The notes under the pieces: model-generated
Database searches by the model: none
Told to the model about the DNA's origin: nothing
Seen by the model: the letters and a program-made list of their open reading frames with translations, nothing else
Shown: positions 25,617 through 35,188 of the stretch, piece after piece
Layout of the letters: every line of letters begins with the position of its first letter
Numbering within the stretch: position 1 is the stretch's first letter
NCBI GenBank assembly: GCA_022508305.1
Contig: JAFLVM010000001.1
Span: 251,347-315,346, forward strand
Length of the DNA stretch: 64,000 nucleotides
Reading direction: 5' to 3'
Source: Clostridiales bacterium
Lineage (GTDB): Bacteria > Bacillota > Clostridia > Christensenellales > CAG-314
Translations under genes and position numbers: made by a program

Positions 25617-27842
25617 TTAGCTAACAATTTTGAGCGGAGCAAATTTCATGTTGAGCGATTTTTTACCCACCGTGTCAAACGCCACGTCTGCAACGTCGTG
25701 CTCAATTCTCAAAATTATGCCCTTGCCGAAAGACGCGTGCTCCACAATCTGCCCAACGCGATATTGCTTTAGCTCGCTGTCCGTCCTGCCTTGACTGACC
25801 TTCGGGCGCTCAATTTCTTTTTCTATGAGTTTGTCCAAAAATCTGTCGTCAGATAATTCACGCTCAGAAGCCACCTTGCGAACAGGCGCATAAAACTGTT
25901 GCACCTCGTTGAAGTACCTGCTTGCAAGCGTTTGTTTGCGCTGCCCCCACAAAAAGCGAGTTTGCGCACGAGTGAGGTACAGTCGCTTTTCCGCTCGGGT
26001 TGCCGCAACGTACATGAGGCGGCGTTCTTCCTGCATGCTTTCCCCCTCGTACGTGGAGCGTGAAGACGGGAAAAGACCTTCCTCCAATCCTACCGCGAAC
26101 ACCACTTTGAATTCCAAGCCCTTGACGGCGTGAATTGTGGCTATCGTTACGTAGTCACTCGTGTCGGCGTCGTCCATGTCCTGCGATAGACTGACTGTCT
26201 GCAAGTAATCTGAAAGACTTGCAATAGGATTGATTTGCTGAAACTCCAATACCGACTCTTCAAATTCGTCAATATTGAGAGCGCGTTCCTCTTCGCCCAT
26301 GTCCGTCAACACCTTACGAAATTCCAAAATGTCCAACATTTGGTGGACGAATGCGCCAACGGTAGTTTTGCGTGACAGTTCAAGTAGGTCGGTGATAAGC
26401 GTGTGGAAGTCAAGCAGCTTTTTGCGCGTTGTGGCGTTGAAAACGTCCAAATTGCGTTCGTCGGAAATCACGTCAAGCATCGGCAAACCGTATTCAACTG
26501 AAAGTACTCTTAGTTTTGCAATGCTCGCGTCGCCTATGCCACGCTTCCTCGGTACGTTCAAAGCCCTTTCAAATGCTTCGGAGTCATACGGATTGTGAAT
26601 TAGGCGCATGTACGCCAAAACGTCTTTGATTTCCCTGCGCTCAAAGAATTTGAAACCGCCGAAAACCTTGTACGGAATGCGATTTTGCTGAAACTGTTGC
26701 TCAAAGCTACGCGAAAGAGCGTTTACGCGCATGAGTATCGCAAAATCCTTAAGCTTATAGTCCGGATTGAGGTAAATGATGTTTTTAATCTGCTCGCAAA
26801 CGAAATACGCCTCGTCCTGCTCGTTGTAGGCAGAAAAAAGCTGAACTTTAAGCCCCTCATCGTTCTCCGTCCAAAGTACCTTGTCAAATCGGTTGATATT
26901 TTTGCGTATAATCTCGTTGGCAACGTCCAAAATCCGTTTGGTTGAACGGTAATTTTGCTCCAGCTTGTACACGTTGCAATCGGGGAAATCCTGCTCAAAT
27001 TTCTTGAGATTGTAGGCATCCGCGCCGCGCCAACTGTAAATGGACTGGTCGTCGTCGCCCACTACGAAAATGTTGCGGTGCTTTTCGCCCAACATTTTGA
27101 AAATTTGGTACTGTACTTTGTTGGTGTCTTGGAATTCGTCGATGAGAATGTACTTAAAACGGTCGCGGTACTTGTCCAAAACGTCGGGGAAATTGCTGAA
27201 CAGCTTGTGAACGTAGTACAGCAAGTCGTCAAAGTCCATTGCGTTGTTTTCCGTCATTTTGGCGGAATATTCCTGAATAACCTTGAGCAAATCCTCGTTT
27301 GATGAACATTCGGTAACAGCGGAAAGTTTGTTCAACTGTTCTTTGAGATAATCGTCGTTACTCGCATTCGCCACCACGTCGCCGTCCAAAAGGTCGGGAG
27401 CGTTGTTTTTAATGTCGGAAATGCTGTCGGCAAATCCGTCCACTAAGCTCGCTGCTCCGTCGTCAAAAACACTCTTGACGATTTGCTTCAACACGCTCTT
27501 TTTCTCGCTCTCGTCATAAATGGAAAAGTTGCTGCCGCGATTTAGCGCTTTGCACTCCATACGTAGCACAGTCGCGCAAAAAGAGTGAATCGTCGATACG
27601 TGCATATACTCAGCGGCGCAATGGAAATCCAGCAGTCTGCGTTTCATCTCGTTGGCTGCCTTGTTGGTAAAGGTGATTGCAAGTATTTCCGACGGATTTA
27701 CGCCATGTTCCTGCACCAAGTAAAGTATTCTGTTGGTAAGTACGCGCGTTTTCCCGCTACCTGCGCCCGCAAGCACCAAGGTTGGCGCAAGAGGAGCCGT
27801 GACTGCTTTGAGCTGCGCGTCATTAAGTTTTTGTAAATTCAA
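25617..27842 (-). CDS. pcrA: ATP-dependent DNA helicase PcrA/UvrD
   Basis: A 741-residue superfamily 1 3'-5' helicase for repair and rolling-circle replication. Motifs in order: VLAGAGSGKTRVLTNRI (Walker A), AITFTNKAANEMK, LIDEFQDTNKVQY (Walker B), VVGDDDQSIYSWRGA, LEQNYRST, TIHAVKGLEFKVVF and MYVAATRAEKRLYLT. The C-terminal PcrA tail with a tudor-like domain (RVGQ..HASFGKGIILRIE) is present. The start is TTG at 27842, with GGAG six bases upstream. Confidence 0.97.
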   Translation of the reverse strand: MNLQKLNDAQLKAVTAPLAPTLVLAGAGSGKTRVLTNRILYLVQEHGVNPSEILAITFTNKAANEMKRRLLDFHCAAEYMHVSTIHSFCATVLRMECKALNRGSNFSIYDESEKKSVLKQIVKSVFDDGAASLVDGFADSISDIKNNAPDLLDGDVVANASNDDYLKEQLNKLSAVTECSSNEDLLKVIQEYSAKMTENNAMDFDDLLYYVHKLFSNFPDVLDKYRDRFKYILIDEFQDTNKVQYQIFKMLGEKHRNIFVVGDDDQSIYSWRGADAYNLKKFEQDFPDCNVYKLEQNYRSTKRILDVANEIIRKNINRFDKVLWTENDEGLKVQLFSAYNEQDEAYFVCEQIKNIIYLNPDYKLKDFAILMRVNALSRSFEQQFQQNRIPYKVFGGFKFFERREIKDVLAYMRLIHNPYDSEAFERALNVPRKRGIGDASIAKLRVLSVEYGLPMLDVISDERNLDVFNATTRKKLLDFHTLITDLLELSRKTTVGAFVHQMLDILEFRKVLTDMGEEERALNIDEFEESVLEFQQINPIASLSDYLQTVSLSQDMDDADTSDYVTIATIHAVKGLEFKVVFAVGLEEGLFPSSRSTYEGESMQEERRLMYVAATRAEKRLYLTRAQTRFLWGQRKQTLASRYFNEVQQFYAPVRKVASERELSDDRFLDKLIEKEIERPKVSQGRTDSELKQYRVGQIVEHASFGKGIILRIEHDVADVAFDTVGKKSLNMKFAPLKIVS

Positions 27843-27943
27843 AATTCACTCCAAACTTCTATGTTATCGTTCACAACTTATTGATAAAGTTGATTTTTAT
27901 TAAAATTTAGTTGCTAACTGAACTGCAACTCATTTTCTACTTC

Positions 27944-28588
27944 TTATTTTTCTTTTTTATTTTGTTTGCGTTTAGCAAGAGGTACTCCTACTGCCGTTGC
28001 GTCAACGCCCTTGCCGTAGTTGTCGATGTATTTCTTTTGCGCGGCAAAGCCGAAACGCCCGAGATGTTTTCCTGACGCATAATAGTTGCCGTGTTGGTAA
28101 TTTACTAAATGCGCCTTAGAGTAGTCTATTGCGCCGTTCTCATCCAAATATTCTTCGTCCACGTCCACCGCCAGCACGTCGGCAAGAAACATGTCGTGCG
28201 AACCGAGATTGAGTACGTCAAATACCTTGCACTCAATGTTAATTGGACTTTCGACGATTAGCGGCGTAGACACGCAGTTTGCCTTGCCCTTGGTAAATTT
28301 CATTTCGGCAAATTTGTCCACTTCCTTGCCGCTACGGATACCGCACCAGTCGCAGGCGGGAAGTAGCTTGTCCGTGGTAAAATTGATTACAAATTCACCG
28401 CTGCTTTTCAACATCTCGTAGGAATACCTGTCGTGGCGAATGGAAATATACAAACGCGGAGGAACGGAACAAACGGTGCCAGTCCAAGCTACCGTGATAA
28501 TATTTGATTTTTCCATGTCGCCCACCGACACCATAACGGCGGGCAACGGCGCGAGCAAATTTGCGCCCTTTAACTGAACTTTTGTCAT
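27944..28588 (-). CDS. Flavin reductase family protein
   Basis: A 214-residue FMN-binding split-barrel protein of the flavin reductase (ferric reductase-like) family. Motifs include NIITVAWTGTVCSVPPRLYI and SGEFVINFTT with DWCGIRSGKEVDKF, typical of the clostridial relatives. It probably reduces FMN or uses bound FMN for an unknown reaction. It ends in a basic C-terminal tail (AKRKQNKKEK). It is the last gene of the tyrS-yigZ-flavin reductase operon. Confidence 0.88.
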   Translation of the reverse strand: MTKVQLKGANLLAPLPAVMVSVGDMEKSNIITVAWTGTVCSVPPRLYISIRHDRYSYEMLKSSGEFVINFTTDKLLPACDWCGIRSGKEVDKFAEMKFTKGKANCVSTPLIVESPINIECKVFDVLNLGSHDMFLADVLAVDVDEEYLDENGAIDYSKAHLVNYQHGNYYASGKHLGRFGFAAQKKYIDNYGKGVDATAVGVPLAKRKQNKKEK

Positions 28589-28653
28589 AACAACAGTCTC
28601 CTAAGCTTATTATCTGTGACAACTCCCTTTAATCAAGCGGCTTTGAACACATA

Positions 28654-29292
28654 TCAATTCAAAAGTGAAAAATGCGCTAAAAGTTGCTCTTTTACTGTAA
28701 AAACACCTTTTCCAAGCGTTGTTTGCACTACTATGTCTGAAATAGTATTATATAAAACCGTCGGAAATAGAATAGTTAGGCGTACTTTGTCCTCGTAAAA
28801 GACGTTTTCCTCCTGCGCGTACAGTTGCAACGCTTTACGTAAAGGCTTGAGCAATGAGTAGTCAATTGCCACCTCTGCTCGCGTGCAATCCGTCATTTGC
28901 AGCTTTTCGCATTGCTTGAGTACCTCGGCGCAACTACCGCTGTATGCTCTGACTAAACCGCCTGCGCCAAGCTTTACGCCGCCAAAGTAACGGGTGACGA
29001 CTACACAAACGTAGTCCAAGTTGTTGTTCTTGATACACTCGTACATTGGCAGTCCTGCGGTGCCTTGCGGTTCGCCGTCGTCGCTGAACTTCGCCTTGTC
29101 GCCCGCAATAAACGCGTAGCAATTGTGAGTTGCGTCAAAATATTTTTTACGTTTGGCATTGACGTACTCTACTGCTTGCTCGGCGTTGTCAACGTGAATA
29201 GCCGAGGCAATAAACCTCGACTTTTCAATGACGATTTCCGCAACCGTTTCGCTATTTGAAATTGTCGTGTATTCTTGAGAGCCTTTTGTCAT
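28654..29292 (-). CDS. YigZ/IMPACT family protein
   Basis: A 212-residue protein of the YigZ (UPF0029/IMPACT) family. Typical are EIVIEKSRFIASAIHVDN, the His-Asn-Cys-Tyr-Ala motif (THNCYAFIAG), the FSDDGEPQGTAGLPMYECI stretch and RYFGGVKLGAGGLVRAYS. A C-terminal DUF1949-like domain follows. The family is linked to translation regulation, but its bacterial role is unclear. Its ATG overlaps the tyrS stop codon region (TAAATG), so it is coupled to tyrS. Confidence 0.92.
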   Translation of the reverse strand: MTKGSQEYTTISNSETVAEIVIEKSRFIASAIHVDNAEQAVEYVNAKRKKYFDATHNCYAFIAGDKAKFSDDGEPQGTAGLPMYECIKNNNLDYVCVVVTRYFGGVKLGAGGLVRAYSGSCAEVLKQCEKLQMTDCTRAEVAIDYSLLKPLRKALQLYAQEENVFYEDKVRLTILFPTVLYNTISDIVVQTTLGKGVFTVKEQLLAHFSLLN

Positions 29293-30498
29293 TTACTTGA
29301 TTACTACCCTTAGGTGAACCTTCTTGCCTTTGTGGAGCACGAATTCCCCTTTGGCAATAATATCAGCAGGCAAAGTCCAAGCAGAAGCCGTTATCTTTTC
29401 GTCGTTTACTGACACTCCGCCGCCTTCGATGAGCCTACGAGCCTCGCCGTTGGACTTGCACTGTCCGCACTTTACCAATACGTCAATGATATTGGTCGGC
29501 TCGCTTATTTCCACTACGGGCATATTGTCTACGTCCTGCGAGAAGGATGCGCGAACTTGTTTCAGTACCTCGTCCGCTACTTCCTTGCCGTGGACAATTG
29601 CAGTTACTTCATACGCCAAACGCTCCTTTGCAGCGTTCATGCGCTCGTCCTTGTACTTTGTTAACTCGGCAATTTCCTCCAACTCAACAAACGTCAGTAA
29701 CTTCAAGCAGATTTCTACGCGGTCGTCCTCAACGTTGCGCCAGTATTGGAAAAAGTCGTAGGGGGTTGTCTTGTTGGGGTCAAGCCACACTGCGCCCTTT
29801 GCCGTCTTGCCCATCTTTCTGCCGTCGGACGTTGTAAGTAGCGTGTAGGTAAGCGCGTACGCCTTTTTGCCCTCTTTGCGACGAATGAGGTCTGCGCCCG
29901 CGAGCATGTTGCTCCACTGGTCGTCACCGCCCGCTTGAAGTATGCAATTGTACTTGCGGTTAAGTACCAGAAAGTCGTAGCCTTGCATAAGCATATAGTT
30001 GAATTCGAGGAAGCTCAAACCCTTTTCAAGGCGTTGCTTGAAGCACTCTGCCGTCAGCATTTGATTGACGGAAAAGCAGGTGCCTATTTCACGCAAAAAG
30101 TCGATATAGTTGAGGTTCCACAGCCAATCGGCGTTGTTGACGAAGATTGCCTTGCCGTCACTTACGTCAATAAAGCGGGACATTTGCTTTTTGAAGCATT
30201 CTACGTTGTGCTGTACCGTTTCCTTGCTCATCATTGAACGCATGTCGGTACGCCCGCTTGGGTCGCCAACCATGCCAGTACCGCCGCCGATAAGTATAAT
30301 AGGACGGTGACCTGCGCGCTGCATGTGCGCCATTGCCATGAGCGTGACGAAGTGTCCCGCGGTCAAGCTGTCCGCCGTGGGGTCGTAGCCGGTGTAGAAG
30401 GTTACGCTCTCTTTGCCGAGTAGCTCGTACAGTTCATCTTCGAATACCGTTTGTTTTACAAATCCGCGCTCCTTGAGCACATCAAGTACGTTTTTCAT
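29293..30498 (-). CDS. tyrS: Tyrosyl-tRNA synthetase
   Basis: A 401-residue class I synthetase charging tRNA-Tyr. The HIGH-type motif lies in YDPTADSLTAGHFVTLMAM; tyrosine and adenylate recognition is in LIGGGTGMVGDPSGRTDMRS and YDFLVLNRKYNCILQAGGDD; the KMSKS loop is KMGKTAKG. A C-terminal S4 RNA-binding domain is present (KCGQCKSNGEARRLIEGGGV). No T-box leader is seen upstream: only about 44 bases separate it from the ABC permease gene. So the usual tRNA-sensing control is apparently missing. Confidence 0.97.
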   Translation of the reverse strand: MKNVLDVLKERGFVKQTVFEDELYELLGKESVTFYTGYDPTADSLTAGHFVTLMAMAHMQRAGHRPIILIGGGTGMVGDPSGRTDMRSMMSKETVQHNVECFKKQMSRFIDVSDGKAIFVNNADWLWNLNYIDFLREIGTCFSVNQMLTAECFKQRLEKGLSFLEFNYMLMQGYDFLVLNRKYNCILQAGGDDQWSNMLAGADLIRRKEGKKAYALTYTLLTTSDGRKMGKTAKGAVWLDPNKTTPYDFFQYWRNVEDDRVEICLKLLTFVELEEIAELTKYKDERMNAAKERLAYEVTAIVHGKEVADEVLKQVRASFSQDVDNMPVVEISEPTNIIDVLVKCGQCKSNGEARRLIEGGGVSVNDEKITASAWTLPADIIAKGEFVLHKGKKVHLRVVIK

Positions 30499-30542
30499 AT
30501 ATTTCTCCTTTTCGCTTTGCGAAAGTTTTTGTTATTTACCAA

Positions 30543-32270
30543 TCAAATTTCTATGCTTTCAAAATATCTGGTGGCTTTGCTCGTCATTGTTTTGTAGGCA
30601 ATGCCTGCAAATATCGCCGTGGCAACAAATATAACTCCCCACATACTGATAATTGCATAAAACGTTTGTGTGAAGCTGTACCAGATTATGAATGCCGAGG
30701 ACAGCGAAACAATCACTATGACGGCAAGGAAGCCAATGAGCATCGCTATCCAGCTGTTTTTCGCGTTCTTAAGTCCTTGGCTGAAGTTTTCCCAGCCGAA
30801 TCGCGGGTCTTTGAGGTCAAGCAAAGTCGTTATGCACATTGAACCAAAGCCTACGAGCGACATGACAACCATCATTGCAATGCCGTAGTACCAACTTACG
30901 TCCAACAGCACTACGATGAGCGCGCAGGTGACGAAGTCACTAAGCATCATGACTGCAGTTGCAAGCAGAACCTTGGCAAGCAAAATTTTACTGAACGACA
31001 CAGGCAAGCTCTTGAGCATGTACACCGACTTGTTCTCTCGTGAAATGGGGTACAAACCGAGTACGTTTGTAGTCAAACCGATAAAAATCATATACGCCAT
31101 AATAAACAGCGGCGCAATCATTTGGTAAAGATGCGAATCGGCCATCTGCTGCAAAAATGAAGCGCTACCGTCGTCCGTCGTTCCCATGAAGAAGTACAAC
31201 ACCACAACCACTATTGGCATCATTATCATTCCCGCAAAGGACTGAAATCCCAACTGTCCGTCGCGCACTGTACGCTTGAAGTCGGAGACCATCAGTTCCC
31301 TCACGACCCCCTTGTTTCGTACCTGATACCGTTTACCGCCGTTCTTATTTGGACGCGCGCTTCTGTCCTCCACTGACAACACCAACATCCTGCGGTAGAA
31401 TGGCATGGAAACAAGAAATACGATTGCAAGCAAACCGATGTTTTCGGCTAAAGCGATGGCAAACGGAACAAGCCAATCGACAAAGTTAGTCGCAAGCATA
31501 CTGTTCATCAGCATGTAGTTGGGATGAAAATACGGCATAACGGGAGAGATACTCTCTACAAAGCCGTCCAACATTTCCGAAATGTACGCCTGAGGATTGT
31601 CCAAGATATTGCCGTTTGCATTTCCTGCAAGGAATCCAAAACTGTTCATACCGTACAGGTAGACGGCCATTATCACAATGTAAATGAAAATTCTCAGTAC
31701 CGTCTTTATCGCGCTGTTGTTGCCAAAGCGGGCTATTAGCGCGGAAAATGGCATTGACACAATGCAACCAAGCAACAGCGGCAACAACGGAACAAGCATT
31801 AACGCGCAAACCATCATTAGGTAGTAGGTTGCGCCAACTTGCGCTCCTATACCAAACGGTAACAGTACGAAAAGCGCCGTTGCCGCAGTTGTAATTACTT
31901 CGTTGAGGTATGCCACCGTTAGTTTGGCAAGGAAAATCGTATGCGCGCGTACAGGCAAATACAGTAGCTTGTCCGCGTCCCTTACAACAAACACGTTAGA
32001 GATGATTGCGTGTATACCGAACATCAACACCAAGCCCTGACACATCAAGGTCAAAAAGGTGCCGACGTAAGCGTTGCCCTCTGAAATGTTACCCAAATAG
32101 TACATTGCAACGGCAATAGATACGAGCATTGGCAAAAAGCATGCGGCAATCAGCAGAAAGGCGAATACCGTACCCACGCGTTTTCTGCCGTTTTTGCCCG
32201 CTAATCCCGCGGGGCGCGCTTTGTATTGCTGAACAAACATCAGCTTGACAAGAGCGAAATATTTTCTCAT
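30543..32270 (-). CDS. ABC transporter permease (exporter type)
   Basis: A 575-residue membrane protein with about twelve hydrophobic segments, resembling the putative ABC exporter permeases of Firmicutes. It begins MRKYFALVKLMFVQQYKARP. Stretches such as NVFVVRDADKLLYLPVRAHT and PISRENKSVYMLKSLPVSF, where the chain approaches the membrane interface, are typical of this group. It is the partner of the ATPase encoded just upstream (ATGA overlap). The substrate is unknown. It could export a peptide, lipid or drug, or support the neighbouring surface operon. Confidence 0.8.
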   Translation of the reverse strand: MRKYFALVKLMFVQQYKARPAGLAGKNGRKRVGTVFAFLLIAACFLPMLVSIAVAMYYLGNISEGNAYVGTFLTLMCQGLVLMFGIHAIISNVFVVRDADKLLYLPVRAHTIFLAKLTVAYLNEVITTAATALFVLLPFGIGAQVGATYYLMMVCALMLVPLLPLLLGCIVSMPFSALIARFGNNSAIKTVLRIFIYIVIMAVYLYGMNSFGFLAGNANGNILDNPQAYISEMLDGFVESISPVMPYFHPNYMLMNSMLATNFVDWLVPFAIALAENIGLLAIVFLVSMPFYRRMLVLSVEDRSARPNKNGGKRYQVRNKGVVRELMVSDFKRTVRDGQLGFQSFAGMIMMPIVVVVLYFFMGTTDDGSASFLQQMADSHLYQMIAPLFIMAYMIFIGLTTNVLGLYPISRENKSVYMLKSLPVSFSKILLAKVLLATAVMMLSDFVTCALIVVLLDVSWYYGIAMMVVMSLVGFGSMCITTLLDLKDPRFGWENFSQGLKNAKNSWIAMLIGFLAVIVIVSLSSAFIIWYSFTQTFYAIISMWGVIFVATAIFAGIAYKTMTSKATRYFESIEI

Positions 32271-33322
32271 TTGCCCTCTCCGTCAGCGTTGTCATCTGCG
32301 TCGGTAACAACCGTTGTTTTCGCCACTACCTCTGCAGTCTCAACATTTACCTTTTCGTTCTCTTTCTTACTTTTGCGCGCTTTAGACTTTGTAGCTTTCT
32401 TCTCAATTGTCGCCTCCACTACTTCCTGTGTGTCAGGCGAGGTTGCTACCGCGTCTTCAACCAAAGTTGCCGTTACCGACTCTTCTTCCGTCTTTTCAGT
32501 TTCTTCAACAGTTTTCTTTACTGCAGTCTTGGACCTGCGTTGTTTCTTGGGCTTAGCCGTATCCTCTACTTGAGTAACTTCGACAGGCTCGCTTACGCTG
32601 GTCGGATCTGCCGTAATTGTGAGGAACAAGCTCTCGAGCGACACGTTTTTGTCTGCGCGAATGTTGTCCAGCGTGTCCACCTCTACAAGCTTACCGTGAT
32701 TGATTATGCCAATCCTATCGCACACCTTTTCCACCACGTCAATTACGTGGGAACTGAAAAACACGGTGTTACCGTTGTCGGCGTGACGACGCATAAGTTG
32801 TTTAAGCTGGAACGCCGAACTCGGGTCCAGTCCTGTCATAGGCTCGTCCAATATCCACACCTTCGGCTCGTGAATGAGCGCGGCAACCACCATAAGCTTT
32901 TGCTTCATTCCGTGCGAATAGGAGCTGATCATGTTGTGCAACACGTCTTTTAAGCCAAAAAGCGTCACGTATTCGTTAATTTTTTCCTTGAGAACCTTGC
33001 TGCTAACACCGTACATTGAGCCTATGAAATTGAGGTATTCGATTCCCTTCAGGGTTTCGTAGGTTTCATGATTGTCGGGCACAAAACCCACAAGCGACTT
33101 GGCGGCGAGAGGATTTTGTTCAAGGTTTATTCCGTCTATTTCTATTACGCCCTCATCAGGTGTGAGAATGCCCGTAATCATTTTGATTGTCGTGGATTTA
33201 CCCGCGCCGTTAGGTCCGATAAAGCCGAAAATCTCACCCGGTTTTACTTCCAGCGTGAGGTCGTCTACAGCTTTTACCTGCGAGTTACCGTAGGATTTTG
33301 ATACGTTGTACAGTTTAATCAT
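32267..33322 (-). CDS. ABC transporter ATP-binding protein with low-complexity C-terminal tail
   Basis: A 351-residue nucleotide-binding subunit. The first 210 or so residues are a standard ABC-2 type ATPase: Walker A GPNGAGKSTTIK, Q-loop FVPDNHETYETLKG, signature SYSHGMKQKLMVVAALIHEP, Walker B WILDEPMTGLDP and the H-loop SSHVID. After about residue 230 comes a tail of some 120 residues very rich in Glu, Lys, Val, Thr and Ala (KPKKQRRSKTAVKK, ATKSKARKSKKENEK), which is unusual for this family. The ATG at 33322 is chosen because GGGAG lies six bases upstream; a GTG at 33334 is less likely. Confidence 0.88.
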   Translation of the reverse strand: MIKLYNVSKSYGNSQVKAVDDLTLEVKPGEIFGFIGPNGAGKSTTIKMITGILTPDEGVIEIDGINLEQNPLAAKSLVGFVPDNHETYETLKGIEYLNFIGSMYGVSSKVLKEKINEYVTLFGLKDVLHNMISSYSHGMKQKLMVVAALIHEPKVWILDEPMTGLDPSSAFQLKQLMRRHADNGNTVFFSSHVIDVVEKVCDRIGIINHGKLVEVDTLDNIRADKNVSLESLFLTITADPTSVSEPVEVTQVEDTAKPKKQRRSKTAVKKTVEETEKTEEESVTATLVEDAVATSPDTQEVVEATIEKKATKSKARKSKKENEKVNVETAEVVAKTTVVTDADDNADGEGK

Positions 33323-33479
33323 AATTACTCCCACAAAATTGAGTTAACGAAATTACTTTTTAGGTTTAGACGGTGATATGCCGTATTCGTCCGTCTTCAT
33401 CGCAATTTTTTTTTATTTTACTATATCTTGTAGTAAATTGAGCTTCACATAGTGTAACATTTTTTATTTTTTTAGTCAA

Positions 33480-35168
33480 TTATACAGTCTTTGTAGCGGT
33501 CATTTCTTCAAGCTTGTTTTTAAGATAATTTGTTCCACCTTTCAAAACGTTGCCCTGCCTAATCCATTGAATGACACCGTCAGCATCAATTATAACGGTG
33601 GTCGGATAAGTGCCGTCTTTGTTGAATCTGTCAAAGACGTCGCTCTTCCTTCTTCCGCCCGTATCTTGGGCAAACGTGATATTGAAATCTGCCCACTTAC
33701 GCTCATGCGACTTGTCGTCTTGCGTATCTATAAAGTTTTGAATGTCATTTTTGTTGGTGAAATGCGACGCGCTGTGAATTGCAACAAATACAACGTCGTA
33801 ATATTTGTCCGCAAGCTCGGCTATTGACGGCATTTCAAGCACGCAAGGTCCGCATTCGGTATACCAGAAGTTCAGCACCACAATTTGACCGCTATGCTCC
33901 GACAAAGTAAACTCTTCCGAGCTGCCATACACGTAGAGTGTAAAGTCGCTGCATATATCGCCGACCTCGTAAACGGTTTTTGTGGCTTCTTCCGTTACCG
34001 TTTCATCTAAAAAGTTGTAGTATACCCCTGCTCCCACCAGTACCGCTAATGCAACAACACAAGCCACGATTTGCACCCAACGTCTTTTCGCGTTAGGTTT
34101 GCTGACCTTGGGAATTTCGCCCGTGGCAACCGCGCTTGTATCAATTACTTGGTTTTCAGCAACTTGCGCCACTTCTTTTTTGTCATACCAAAAGCCTCTG
34201 CACTTGATGGCGTTGGTCGGACAGACACTCGCGCATTCGCCACAGTTGATACATTCGTGGTCGCCTACATGCCGTACGTCCATATTGCATTTTTCCGTGC
34301 ACTTACCGCAATGACAGCATGCTGACCTGTCAAGCTTTACTCCAAGCGGAGCAAATTTGTTGAACAGTCCGTAAAGCGCGCCAAGCGGACAAAAGAAACG
34401 GCAAAAGAAACGGAATATAAATACGCTTGCGACGATGAAAACCACAAGCACGCAGAATTTGAGCAAAAACAACCAGCCCAACATCTCGTACATTGCCGCA
34501 TTGCTTGGATGCGCGAGTAGGAAAATTGCGCCACCGAGCGTTCCTCCCGGACAGAGGTACTTACAAAATGCAGGAATCGCAACGCCGCTCACCGAATAGG
34601 TGATGGGTATTGCTATCACGAAAATAGCAAGTACGACGTATTTGAAATAAGAAAGTACGTACGTGACTTTGCTTTTTTTAAGCTTCGGCGTCCTGATTTT
34701 ATACAGGAGTTCCTGCCCCAACCCTACGGGACAAAGGAAGCCGCAAATCGTCCTGCCAAACAAAATTCCGTAAAGCAGAATGATGCCCAATACGTAATAC
34801 GGAACACGTTTCCCTGCAAGCGCGTTTTGGAGCGCGCCGAGCGGACAAGCTGCCACCGCTCCCGGACAGGAATAACAGTTCAAACCTGGTACGCAAAACG
34901 CCTTCGTTTCGCCGCGATAAATCTGCCCGCTTACAAATCCCTTGATATTGACGTTGTAGAGCAACGCAGCGTATATTTGAATAAGCCGTCTTTTGCTTGG
35001 TTTGTGGATTGCCCACCATTCCTTGAAAGTAAGTTTTTTACGAGTTCCTTCTTTTATCTCGGCTCTGCGGGATTTCAATTTTTTTGCAAGCAGAAAAATC
35101 ATGTAGCCAATAGCTGCAAGCGTAACAGCAGACATGACTGCAATGATAATCCAGCATACAACTTCCAT
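33480..35168 (-). CDS. Membrane 4Fe-4S ferredoxin fused to a TlpA-like thioredoxin domain
   Basis: A 562-residue fusion. The N-terminal half has about six membrane segments and NapH/CcoG-like cysteine motifs (NCYSCPGAVAACPLG, CGFLCPVGLG, CKYLCPGG, CRFFCPLG). Two classical 4Fe-4S clusters follow (CHCGKCTEKCN and CINCGECASVCP, about residues 286-319). After another membrane segment (about 364-384) comes a TlpA/redoxin domain with the active site ECGPC (about 438-442), WADFNITFAQDT and PTTVIIDADGVI. The topology suggests electrons pass from cytosolic ferredoxin sites through the membrane to an external thioredoxin. AAGGAGGG lies seven bases before the chosen ATG. It is the last gene of the surface-redox operon. 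Confidence 0.85.
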   Translation of the reverse strand: MEVVCWIIIAVMSAVTLAAIGYMIFLLAKKLKSRRAEIKEGTRKKLTFKEWWAIHKPSKRRLIQIYAALLYNVNIKGFVSGQIYRGETKAFCVPGLNCYSCPGAVAACPLGALQNALAGKRVPYYVLGIILLYGILFGRTICGFLCPVGLGQELLYKIRTPKLKKSKVTYVLSYFKYVVLAIFVIAIPITYSVSGVAIPAFCKYLCPGGTLGGAIFLLAHPSNAAMYEMLGWLFLLKFCVLVVFIVASVFIFRFFCRFFCPLGALYGLFNKFAPLGVKLDRSACCHCGKCTEKCNMDVRHVGDHECINCGECASVCPTNAIKCRGFWYDKKEVAQVAENQVIDTSAVATGEIPKVSKPNAKRRWVQIVACVVALAVLVGAGVYYNFLDETVTEEATKTVYEVGDICSDFTLYVYGSSEEFTLSEHSGQIVVLNFWYTECGPCVLEMPSIAELADKYYDVVFVAIHSASHFTNKNDIQNFIDTQDDKSHERKWADFNITFAQDTGGRRKSDVFDRFNKDGTYPTTVIIDADGVIQWIRQGNVLKGGTNYLKNKLEEMTATKTV

Positions 35169-35188
35169 TGCCATCCCTCCTTAGTAAA

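Noticed and set aside
33367..33437. Search for an anti-sense promoter or attenuator between the ABC genes and the ferredoxin fusion gene
   Set aside because: Weak hairpins (for example TTTACTA / TAGTAAA) are present, but none has a T-run in the right direction, so no terminator was called. It remains possible that the ABC genes are part of the surface operon transcript.
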